Part shown: positions 12,117 through 23,365 of the stretch, piece after piece
Layout of the letters: every line of letters starts with the position of its first letter
Position numbering within the stretch: the stretch's first letter is position 1
Assembly: GCF_030272615.1 (NCBI RefSeq)
Contig: NC_081409.1
Span: 871,714,379-871,778,378 of the forward strand
DNA length: 64,000 bases
Origin: Cryptomeria japonica
Taxonomy: Eukaryota; Streptophyta; Pinopsida; Cupressales; Cupressaceae
Reading direction: 5' to 3'
The notes under the pieces: generated by a model
Seen by the model: only the letters and a program-made list of their open reading frames with translations
Told to the model about the DNA's origin: nothing
Databases searched by the model: none
Program-made: the position numbers and the translations under genes

Positions 12117-13090
12117 GCCTACCCATAATCAAATAATACTTCTATAGGTAAGTATGTGATTTACAATGAAGGCGATTGCACTTGCAGGAAGGGCAATAGC
12201 CTAGAGCACACTGCTCATTATAAAAGGAGCCTCACTGAATACATACAAATCTATACTACAATCCACAAAAGTGTTGAACTACAAAAGATAGCATCTCCTA
12301 TGCTAGTGTACAATTCTGGTTAAGCTCAATATTGGAGGACTAAATCCTCATGCACAAACCCAATTCAATCTCTAATGATCAATCAACTCCTCTACTTGAA
12401 TGATATTACATTGTCCGTACATGAAAATCCTTGACCATGACCTCTTACATTAACATGATGATCTACAATGAGATCTTACATCTATATATACAAACCCTCG
12501 ACCATAAACAATTAGGTCAGCCACCAGAAAATAAACCAATTACATAATTACAAACTATATTAGCCTTAGACCAAACAAATAATATCCAATACATAATACA
12601 TCCCAGAAATACATCAATAGGTCCTATTCACATGTTACATCAATGTCAGTCCATAACCTAGATCAACCGGGACCAAGTATAGGTCCATGCAGTTCAGCAA
12701 TGATCTCCAAACGTCAAGTCTCGAACATGATCACCAACAACATCTTGAAACTCTATCAAAAACTACACCAGCACCACTTAACTAATTCATCAAATATCTC
12801 CACCAAAATCTCTATCGGTGAAACCCTCACTGGAACCAGAAACCAATCTTCTAAGCAAGAAGGATAGCATCCAATTACCATACCAAAACCAAATGACCAA
12901 ATATGAATATAAGAATCATGAATAAGCCAATTCCATTACTAGATTATACCAGAGCCTACCAGATCATGCCAGATCCAAGTTAACTAGAAACCACTTAACC
13001 TACCAAAATCAGAAGGGTGTTGGTAAGCCATCTAAATAGATAGTGTTGACATCAATGCAACACATAATCAATTCTACCAAATGGCCAACA
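12117..13090 (-). repeat. Element C 3' LTR, inner fragment
   Basis: Resumes exactly where 1812 left off ('gcctacccataatc') and matches 17965-18954, ending 'ggccaaca'. Confidence 0.9.
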
Positions 13091-13092
13091 AT

Positions 13093-13380
13093 CTCCCCCT
13101 TTGGCATTCATGGCAACACTAGATGTGAAAAACATCTAAGTACCAAGAAATGCCAAACAAATCTCCCCCTATGAAAGACAACCAACAATCTCCCCCATAT
13201 AGCTTTGGATATCAATATCTCTACCCCTTTGAATAGTATCTTTGTAAAGCTCTGAATTTCTCTTTAACTTTTTCACATCAATATCACTCCCCCTTTGACA
13301 TCAATGCCAGAAATCTGAAAAAAAATATCAAAGCATTAGTATAAACCTTTGAATATCAAAGCTTACTACTCCCTCTGAGT
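13093..13380 (-). other. Polypurine tract cluster (element C)
   Basis: On the minus strand, AAAGGGGGAGAT abuts the 3' LTR (13093-13103). Further GGGGGAG tracts lie near 13154, 13191, 13288 and 13371, interspersed with 'ttggcattgatgtcaa'-like pieces. Multiplied PPTs of this kind are a described Sirevirus non-coding signature. Confidence 0.7.
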
Positions 13381-13456
13381 AGTAGCATCCCACATCAGTG
13401 CCAAAATGAATATTATTTCTGATAATACATACCAGACTAATGCCAAACCACATCTA

Positions 13457-16400
13457 TCAAGTCTCTGTCGGAGGGGTAAAAACCCCCAATCTATCTCTCA
13501 GGTACTCAAATGATTCTTTGGATAAAGGTTTAGTGAAAATATCTGCAATCTGCTCTTTAGTTTTCACATAAACTAGTCTAACTTCATTTGCTTCCACCTT
13601 CTCCTTCAAAAAGTTATACTTGATAGATGTGTGCTTTGTCTTAGAATGAAATACTGGATTCTTTGATATATCAATAGCAGTAGAGTTATCATAGTGAATA
13701 ACTACTGATGCATCACATCCACCTTTATATCCTTCAACTTTTTCTTCATCCATAAAACTTGTGTACAATTAGTAGCAACAACAACATACTCAGCTTCAAC
13801 AGTAGATAGAGAAGTACATGACTGTTTCTTGCTGATCCATGAAACCAACTTCTTTCCAAGAAAGAAAGCTCCACCAGAAGTACTTTTTCAGTCATCAACA
13901 TATCCAACTCAATCAACATTTGTATATGCACATAAAGTGAAATTATCATCCTTAAGGTACCATAAGTCATATTCTGACGTACCTTGCAAGTATCTAAAAT
14001 TCCTTTTCATAGCCATCTCATGATTTTCTTTAGGATCACTCTAAAATCTTGAAACAATACAGACAACATTCATAATGTTAGGTCTCGTCTGAGTCAAATA
14101 AAGAAGACCTCCAATCATAGATCTGTATCTTGTAGGATTTACCGGTGCAGAACCATTGTTTCTTGTCAGCTTCTCACTTGTAACCATAGGTGTACTTACT
14201 GGTTTACAATCTCCCATGCCAAATGTCTTCAACAATTCCTTAGCATATTTAGTTTGATAGATAAAAATACCTTTGTTAGTTTGAGTAATCTGCAAACCTA
14301 ATAAAAATTTCATCTCACCAATCATAGACATCTCAAATTCTTTTTCCATATTCTTAGAAAATTCTAAGCATAATTTATCTTCACCTCTAAAAATAATGTC
14401 ATCAAAAAATACTTCAACAATTAGTATATCATCATCAATGATTTTATAATATAAATTACTATCAGCACTTCCCTTAGTAAAACCAAGCTTCAAAAGATAT
14501 TTATCCAACCTTGCATACCAAGCTGTATGTGCTTGTTTTAGTCCATATAAAGGTTTCCTTAGCCTATAAACCATATTAATGTCATCTAATAGTGAAAAAC
14601 CATCAAGTTGATCAATATAAACTTCCTCATCAAGATCCCCATTCAATAATGCACATTTAACATCCATCTGATAAACTTTGTAGTTTTTGTGAGAAGCATA
14701 AGCAAGAAATAATCTTACAACTTCAATCCTAGCTACCAGTGCAAAGGTCTCTCCATAATCAATTCCTTCCTTCTAAGAATATCCTTTACAAACCAATATA
14801 GCCTTATTCCTTATTACTTTATCATTCTTATTCAATTTATTCCTAAAAATGCATTTAGTTCCAATGACATTTTTATTTTTAGGTCAGGGAACCAAAGTCC
14901 ATATGTTATTTTTCTCAATTTGATCTAATTCTTCTTCCATAGCTTCTAACCAATGTTCATCTTTACAAGCCTCAATTACTGATACCAGTTCAAGTTGTGA
15001 AATTAAACATACCTCATTAGTTGTCATTCTTCTTCTTGTCATCACTCCATTGTTCTTGTCCCCAATTATCTCATCTTCAGAATGATTCAATCTCACATAC
15101 CTAGGAGTCTTTTGACTATCTATTCCTTTTCCCTGTTCTTCAGTTGTTGTAGAATAATCTGATGTTGCTGGAGTAACCGGTTCAACTCTCTATTCTGGTA
15201 AAGGTGTTACCGGTTCAAATATAATCATTTCCACTATTGGTTCCTTCTCATAAACTCTGATTTGACTTTTTCTCAGCTCATCTAATTTGACATTAACACT
15301 CTCCACAATTCTCTACAATCTCTTTTTATAACATCTGTATGCTTTTCTTTCATTAGAATAACCAAGAAATATGCCTTCATCACATCTAGGATCAAATTTC
15401 CTAATAGTATCATCTCTCTTGATATAACATTTACTACCAAAAATTTAGAAATACTTAACTGTAGGTGTATTGCCAAACCATAATTCATAAGGTGTCTTAT
15501 CAGTTTCTCCTTTGATATGTACTCTATTGAATGTGTAAACCATTGTACTCACTGCTTCTCTCTAGTAGATATGAGGTAGATAATATTCCATCATCATTGT
15601 TGTAGAAGCATCCAAGATAGTTTTGTTCATCCTTTCCACAACTCCATTCTATTGGGGTGTCCAGGGAGCAAAAAATTGTCTTCTTATACCATTCTTGTCA
15701 CAAAAGTTATTAAACTCACCGGATGTGAATTCTCCACCATGATCTGATCTCCACCATTTAATCTTCAATATTGTCTTAGTTTCCACTTTAGCCTTAAAGA
15801 TTTTAAACTTTTCAAATGCTTCAGATTTTTCTCTCAAAAGAGAAACACACATCATTCTAGAATAATCATTAATGATTAGCATGAAATATCTATCACCATG
15901 AAAACTTTTAAATCTAGCAAGGCCACACAAATTAGTATGAATAAGTTCAAAAACATCATTTGATTTATCTTGTATACTTCTAAAATAGTTTTTGACCTGT
16001 TTACCAATTTGGTATTCTTTACATACTAGATTATAGGGCTTCATAATCTTAGGTATATCCCTAACTGCCTTAGTTGAACTGATCTTCACAATGCAATCAA
16101 AATTCACATGACACAACCTTTTATTCCATAACCAACTCTCATCAATCTATGTAATCAAACATGTTTTCTCATTGGAGTTCAAATGAAATATATTAGCTTT
16201 TGTCTATGTACCAGTTGCAATCTCCAAGCTAGATCTACTAATGATTTTTCATTTTCCATCCTTGAACTGTAATTTAAATCCCTTGTCTACCAATTGTCCT
16301 ACACTCAAAAGATTATGCTTCAAACCTTCCACATAATAAACATTGTCAGTATTGTTCTTACCATCCAATGATATAGTTCCTTTTCCTTTGATCATATGTG

Positions 16401-17676
16401 CCTTGTCATCTCCAAATCTAACTAGTCCACCATCAAATTCTTGCAAAGAAAGAAAATTCCCTTTATCTCCAATCATATGATGTGAACAACCACTTTCAAT
16501 TACCCATTCATCCTTGTCCTCAATTTTAGCATCAAGTCCCTTCTCTTCCGGTACATCTAGTGCCAGATCATCTTCCTTGATAGCCAAGAATACCTATTCT
16601 TTCCCGTTGTCAGATCCACTAGCAGAGTCTTCTGTCGGTTCATCATCTGAATCAGTAATGCCTTCCTCATTCGCTATGTAGCATGATTTGTCTTTGTTTT
16701 TCTTGAATCTATACTTGTTCTGATATCCAAGGTTAGTTTTAAATGATCTTTTAACTCTTTCTTCAAATCTTGAATTCCTTTCAAGATATCTAGATGTAAA
16801 ATGACCAATCTTATTACATGCAAAACATTTAAAAGGTGATTTTCCTTCATACTTACTTCCTACCAGTCCTTTCGGTAGTCTTCTAGAAAATAGTCCTTCA
16901 AGTTTCTCAAACTCATCATCTTCTCTCTTCATATCTTCCAACTCTTTTGCATATAAAGATTTTTAGTCTTTCTTACTAGTTGCAGATGTAGATGCATGAA
17001 AAGCAAGTTCAGTCTTCATAGCTCCAGAAGGTCCAAATTCCTCAAGCTCAAAAGAAGATAGTTTCCCAACCAAGGTATCTCTATTGACATATGTATTAGC
17101 CATTGTTTTCAATTAATTGATAGCAATAGCCTTCATTTTGTAAGCTGGTGGTAGGGATCTCAGGACTTTAGAAACAATTTCATTTTCGCTTAGAGTTCCA
17201 CCACAACATTGAATTCCCATAACAATCTCATTAACCCTTTCCATGAATGTAGTAATCCTTTCATCTTCTTCCATCTTTTGGTTCTCATATCTCACCTGGT
17301 AACCATCAAGTTTAACAATTTTCACTGTAGGGTCACCTTCATTAAGAGTCTGCAAATTATCCCATATAGCCTTTCCAAATGATTTGTTGGTTAATCCTAT
17401 TATTTCCTATTCAGAAAGTGCACACAAGAGGGCTTCTCTTTCTTTACAATCATTCTAAAGCTCCTTATCCAGGTTTGCCGGAGGATGATTGCCAGATCTT
17501 GGATTAAAAGGTATGACACAATTCTGTGTGATCTCCCAAATATCCTTGCCAAGACATCTTAGATGAGTCTCCATCCGAATCTTCCATGCCATGTAATTCA
17601 TTCCATCAAGCCTCAGTATATCCCTTCTAAAGGTAGCTCCAGAAGAACTAGATGAACTTGAACTATTAGACACCAT
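13457..17676 (-). pseudogene. Element C gag-pol polyprotein (copia), heavily disrupted
   Basis: Read on the minus strand from ATG at 17676. Gag (17676 to about 16650) carries a damaged knuckle CFACNKIGHFTSRY in which the last Cys is Tyr. Protease is near 16520, with the triplet ESG in place of DSG. Integrase zinc and core are about 16116-15640, RT about 14900-14040 with FFDD in place of FVDD, and RNase H ends at 13457 with ADIFTKPL. At least seven in-frame stops divide it. Near 13700 the frame changes once, between the KDIKVDV and DASVVIHYDNS segments, so one indel is inferred. It aligns throughout with element D. The ORFs on the minus strand at 15282-15488 and 13746-13970 are out-of-frame shadows. 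Confidence 0.9.
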
Positions 17677-17720
17677 AGGATCTTCCTCAAGTGATTAAGC
17701 TTTCTACAAAGAGGACCAAA

Positions 17721-17732
17721 GCCCTGATACCA
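17721..17732 (-). other. Primer binding site, tRNA-iMet type (element C)
   Basis: The minus strand reads TGGTATCAGGGC, one mismatch from the canonical TGGTATCAGAGC, two bases inside the 5' LTR. Confidence 0.85.
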
Positions 17733-17734
17733 AT

Positions 17735-18954
17735 TGTTAGACAGTTCAGATAACCAGAAGACAACTAAAGGGGGGGGGTGAATTAGTTGTCATAGATTAT
17801 CGAAAGCACCAGCAATTTAAACATTATTACCGGAACCCAAAACAATAATACCAGAATAGAAGTTAATCCAATTAAGCATAAACAATAATCATAGAATAAA
17901 AGCCATTCACACAACACCAAGATTTATATGTCGAAAACTTGGTAAAGGGAAAAACCACGGTGGGAAGCCTACCCATAATCATATAATACTTCTGTAGTAG
18001 ATATGTGAATTACAATAAAGGGGCATGCACTTGCAAGAAGGCCAACAACCTAGAGCACACTACTCATTACAAAAGGAGCCTCACTGACTACATACAAATC
18101 TAGACTACAATCCAAAGAAGTATTGAACTACAAAAGATAGCATCTCCTATCTCAGAGTATAGTTCCATTTAAGCTCAATACTAGAGGACTAAATCCTCAT
18201 GCACAAACCCAATTCGATCTGCAATGATCGATCAACTTCTCTGCTTGAATGATATTACATTATTTGCACATTACAATCCTTGATCATGACCTCTTACATT
18301 AACCATGATGGTCTACAATGAGATCATACATCTATATATACAAACCCTTGACCATAAACAATTAGGTCGGCCACCAGACAATAAACCAATTACATAATTA
18401 CAAACTATGTCAACCTTAGCCCCCCCAAAAAATATCCAACACATAATACATCCTGGAAATACATCAATAGGTCCTATCCACACGTTACATCAATGTCGGT
18501 CCATAACCTAGATCAACTAGGACCAAGTCTAGGTCCATGTGCTTCAGCAATGATCTCCAAACACCAAGTCTCGAACATGATCACTGACAACATCCTGAAA
18601 CTCTATCAGAAACCGCATCGACACCACTAAAGTAATTCATCAAAGATCTCCACCAAAAGCTCTGTCAGTGAAACCCTCGCTGGAACCAGAAACCAATCTT
18701 CTAAGCAAGCAGGATAGCATCCAATTACCAGACCAAAACCAAATGACCAGATATAAATATAAGCATCATGAATAAGCCTATTCCATCACCAAATTATACC
18801 GGAGCCTACCAAATTATGTCGGATCCAAGTTAACCAGAAGCCACTCAACCTATTAGAACCAGAAGGGTGTCGGTAAAGCATCCAAACAGATAGTGTTGAC
18901 ATTAATGACAAAACATCAATGCAATACATAATCAATTACACCAAATGGCCAACA
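17735..18954 (-). repeat. Element C 5' LTR
   Basis: 1220 bp from TGTTAGACAG to CCAACA, adjoining target duplication GAGTA at 18955-18959. A TATATATA motif lies at about 18333-18340 in minus orientation. The end nearest the PBS holds a G/C-tract stem-loop. Confidence 0.93.
17760..17791. promoter_or_regulatory. Perfect 9-bp inverted repeat with G-tract loop in C LTR
   Basis: GACAACTAA (17760-17768) pairs with TTAGTTGTC (17783-17791) around a nine-G loop. The D LTRs have the same layout (21915-21947 and 27563-27597). It lies about 25 bp from the LTR end. Confidence 0.7.
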
Positions 18955-18959
18955 GAGTA

Positions 18960-20974
18960 CCCATAACATTAATAGACATATAAAAATATGTATGTGTAAA
19001 TAGACCAGACAAACATTAAATATGAGTATATATGCATACTTTGAATCTAGTGAATATACTTTGTTCTCTTTAGGATATGATAGGATTCTTCGCAAATCTT
19101 AGTCTAATTTTTAAACTCTCATTTCATATACATACACATTCTTATAACCATATGCATATCAATGAAATGGGTACTTGGCAATTTAGACCTGTAAAAAAAG
19201 ATATCAATAAAATGGATACTTTGTTATTCAGCAACTTAAACTTCTACGAATCAACAAGAACCTAACTTGTACATGTGCAATCTTTCAATATTCGGTAATA
19301 TGTTTGCAATATGAAAAGATTTGTTCCAAAAACTCCAAATAGGAGAAATGTGTCACCATAAAACATCCAAATTAATGGGGTTGTCCAAAATTGAAAGTAG
19401 CTGCCATTTATTGTCAAAAACCCTCAACTCAAAAAATAAAATTGCCAACACAAATCAAAATAGGTGTTTTCCCTTAAAACCCTTTGCCGCCTAATGGACA
19501 AAATTTTGAAACCCATACAAAAATGCAACGTTACATTTTCATAATTTAAAATAAACTCTAAGCAAAAGAAATTAAAAAAAATTGCCTCAACACTTAATGA
19601 GCATGCATCTTTTGAAAGCTTTTGTGGGACATGAGCTTTGGGTTTTTTTTTTTGAAATGGATTTTTTTTTTTCACAACCTATCAGAATTTCATGTTTTCA
19701 TTGCAAATTAAGTTGAATAAATAGTTTTGATGTTAGAAATTAAGAGCTACTTACATGCCTCCTTACGTTCAATGTCAATGCAAGCACTCAGTCATATTCA
19801 CACACTCAACATGTCTACCATTGTAGGGCCTCTATTTTATTCTATATTTTTTTTTTAAACTTGTCTCTGCCAGTTGAGAAATGTTGAAAGCAAAAACCTA
19901 GCACAATTTGTAGTCCATTATAATTATATCTTTCATATCTTTTTATTGCTAAAAGGAATGGTTGTTATATCAGCCAAATATAGCGAATTCAATTCCAAGT
20001 TAAAATTGATACTTAATTACTCAACAGTTTAACCTTATAGGAATCAATGAGAACCTAACTTGCACATCTGCAATCTTTCAATATTTTAAATGGAAAGAAA
20101 CTGCCATTATTGTCAAAAACCCTCACTTCAAAAACAAAAGTGCGAGCAAAAATCAAAACGCATGTTTTCCCTTAAAACCCTTTGCCGCCTAATGGACAAA
20201 ATTTTAAAACCCACAATCCACTACATACAAACATATATTAAAACCCAACTAAATTTTTACACCAACAAATTTTTGAAGAGGAACTACTTACCTACACAAC
20301 AAACCAATGGTACACCAAACTGCAAACATTTTGAGCAATGAACAATACACCACAAATGCTTTCAACACCTTCTACTTCTCCAAAACCTGAAACATTAGAA
20401 ATGTTCTTCTTCTCGAAGCCCATTGATGTTAAATGTGAACCGAAAAACACATTGTACCCAGAATGATTAATGTCCAAGCGAAACAAATTAATTTCATTCA
20501 GACATGTACTAGTTCCACCTCACATAGCATACATGTTCACTCAATTTTGCAATTAAAAATTAGGGTTTAATGAAATCAACCTCTAAATATTTAAAATTTG
20601 CAAGGAAATCAAACTTGTAAATGAAAATTTGAATTTTAAATTGTATACACTTAAATCTAAAAACAAAAATCATAATTAATGGTGTAAGACATCAGGTTCA
20701 CCAAAATGTAGAGTGGAAAATTGAACCCTAGTGATTCCCCACCTAGGAGAGAGAAAGCAAATCACTACGATGATTTTCACTTAGGATAAACTTTACATTC
20801 AAAAGAGGGGTTGAATTCACTAGATCCAAACCCTAGAGTGAATAAGGATCTAAGTACTAAGTGAATTGCCAAGGTGAAATGCAATTTTTCCACTTTTGGA
20901 AGTTGAAGAGTTGACTTGTTGACTATGCAGAAAATGAAGCCAAAATAGGTGAAATAAGGAGCTACCAATTTGAG
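18960..20974. other. Tandem host unit H1, right part
   Basis: No recognisable gene. 18960-20356 aligns with 29341-30775 (shared 'cccataacatt', 'ctttgccgcctaatgg', 'accacaaatgctttc'). The stretch also holds an internal repeat: a segment ending 'accctttgccgcctaatgg' occurs near 19300-19510 and again near 20070-20210, and likewise in H2. 20357-20974 is the continuation of the unit and shows the empty site for element F. Confidence 0.65.
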
Positions 20975-21899
20975 ATCACGCTATAACTTCAAATTTGAGG
21001 TATTTAGACTGATACGGACCTGCCCTACAAATTTGGATGAAAGTTGGCATGACCGAGTTGAAGTTGCATCTGGTCCTTCAAAACATCTGCTAGTTGAAAA
21101 GGGTTTTTCTGTCTCTACAAATGAAGCCTAAATCTGCAATTATAGTTGCGCACCTGCAACCTACACACCAAAAAGAAAGGAAGAAGGATTGTGGATAAGG
21201 GTTTTCCTTAGTCAAACCTCGATTGAGGAATCAACCTTGAAATAAAGTAATTGCAAATGCTTAAATGTAAATAATGGAAATGTATACCTTGTAGATCTGC
21301 AATTTGTTGATGATGGGTTCTTTGCTTCTTGAATGTAATCACAAGTGTTGCATAAAATGGCATGTAACATGACAAAACCCTAACACACACACATGCTTGC
21401 AAATGAAAACTATAATGTTTCTCCAATGGATGAATTAAGAAGACACATGAAGAAGAAGATGTTTGAATACTTGAACACTTGAATGCTCAATTTCTCTTAT
21501 CTTCTCTTAGTCTTGCCTATTTTCGCCTTTTGCAAATGAGAGGACTAAATTCCCTTTTATACTTGCCCAAGAGGATTAATTTTTATCTCACTGAAGGTTG
21601 ACATAGGGAAAATTCAAATCCCAAAGAGAAAATTAGAGTTAAGGGTCAGATGGACCCATTTTAGGGCCACCCAAAGAGGGAGGACAGGGGTGCAATGTCC
21701 CTCTCCAAGGGGGGACAAGGGCACCATGCCCCTGTCATAATAGGGATAGGGGAATCATGCCCCTTCCCCACCCTATATTGGGGCTTGGAAAAGGTCACAA
21801 GGTGACACAAGGGCTAAAACAAGAGAAGATTTGGAAGAATGATGTAGAAAGGGGTCCCAATTGAGTAGGGAGATGCAATCACTAGGGTGAGGATGTAAA
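20975..21899. other. Tandem host unit H2, left part
   Basis: Counterpart of 1-920, with the same order of motifs: 'gggtttttc...ctacaaatgaagc', 'cctgcaacctacacac', then the GC-rich block at 21675-21775. No gene seen. Interrupted by element D after GTAAA. Confidence 0.65.
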
Positions 21900-22959
21900 T
21901 GTTAGCTCCGGGAGATAATTGAGAGGGGGGGGGTGAATTAGTTGTCAAATAAATTCAAACCAAAAACTTACTAACCAACTTAATGCTTAATACTGGTAAA
22001 CCAGTTAAGTGTCCCAATAGATAGTGTTAATAGTAAATTGCTATACTGGTAAGGATTAATGCATGAAACATAAACATAAAGTCATCCACAACACATGACA
22101 CCAATATTTGTATGTGGAAACCCTATAAGGGGAAAAACCATAGTGGGAAACCTTACCCACAATCAGATGATACTACTGCAGATAGTAAGTGTACATAAAT
22201 GGGGTCTGCACATGCAGAAAGGCCAACAGCCTAGAGCTCACTGCTCAATCACAAAATGGGAGTCACACTGACTACAGTTGGATGGTTAAATCCAATAAGA
22301 ATGTACTGCACAAAATAGCATCTTCATATGCTTGATTCAGTATTGGTGTAATGCTGATATGCTTCTACAAAAACCTAACTTCACCTTCAAATGATGTCTT
22401 CATGTATATCCCTGCTTGATCTCGCATATACCTTCACTTAATTCTTTTTCGCATTCCACACTTGATCTTACAAATAAGATCTTACATTTATACCATACCC
22501 TAAGACCAATTTTAGTAGGTCGGCTCTACAAGATATTACAATAAAAATATTTTACATATAATATAATATCCGATGCAATAATCGATTGAACATGTCGGCT
22601 TAATTCATTTACAACAATAATAAATCATCTCCACAGCATGCCATGCTGATCTGGAAAAGATAAATCTGTTGGTGTAACCCTAGATAACCTGGACCTATTT
22701 GTCGATAAAAGAAAATATGCAAATATGAATGTGCCAATGATTATTTCTTCAAAACAAGGTGTCCACACGATGTCTTCGACATTACCAAGTGTCTTCCATA
22801 TCATTCCAGGTATCGGTGAACAATATATCCTGCTGGTGAACCATATACCAGTAGCTGTTACACAGTTTACTGCTTGCTGGTGAATGTTGTTGGATCTCCA
22901 AAGTAGGTGTATTTAGTAGGTGTTGACATCAATGACAAAACCATACCAAAATACCAACA
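21900..22959 (-). repeat. Element D 3' LTR
   Basis: 1060 bp, TGTTAG...CCAACA on the plus strand. Matches 27549-28610 with scattered substitutions. A TATAAAT motif (minus strand) lies at 22486-22492. Confidence 0.94.
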
Positions 22960-23290
22960 ATCTCCCCCTTTGGCATTGATGGCAACACAAGATGGAAAAA
23001 CCATCAAAGTGCCAAAATAGAAATACCAAATACAAAAACCAACAATCTTCATTTCTCCCCTTGGGAGTAACATGTGTTTATCCAAAGATTATTTTCAATA
23101 CCAATCTCTCATACCAATTTCTCCTTAATTGTGTTTTTCAAAATCTCTCCCCTAAAATCTCTCACCAAAAAAGATAATGTGTTTTTCCATAGATATCTCT
23201 CCCCCTTTGAGATCAAATGCCAAAGTCACAAAAAGTCAAGTTTATACAAAATACCAACCAATTCAATATACCAACTACTCCCCCTGAGAA
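22960..23290 (-). other. Polypurine tract cluster (element D)
   Basis: On the minus strand, AAAGGGGGAGA adjoins the 3' LTR, with further purine tracts near 23054, 23145, 23208 and 23279, the 23208 copy again beside 'tttgagatcaaatgcc'. Confidence 0.7.
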
Positions 23291-23365
23291 GTAGCTTCCT
23301 CATCAAATACCGGAATAAAAGACTTGTCTTTTTAATTCTGTCGGTTGATGACAATCACCAATTGT

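Larger units (their letters stand above)
1581..18954 (-). mobile_element. Ty1/copia retrotransposon C (with B and A nested in its left LTR)
   Basis: Complete element ending TGTTAGACAG...CCAACA, flanked by the 5-bp target duplication GAGTA at 1576-1580 and 18955-18959. The uninterrupted empty site is visible in the paralogous unit at 29336-29340. Coding order read on the minus strand is gag, protease, integrase, RT, RNase H, which is copia order. The 5' LTR is on the right (17735-18954). The left LTR is split by B, which itself contains A. Without the nested insertions the element is about 7.1 kb. The LTRs differ at many sites, more than those of A or D, which agrees with C being the oldest insertion of the nest. 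Confidence 0.93.

Noticed and set aside
15282-15488. Minus-strand ORF between integrase and RT of element C
   Set aside because: Different frame from gag-pol; a shadow, as is 25185-25508 in element D.
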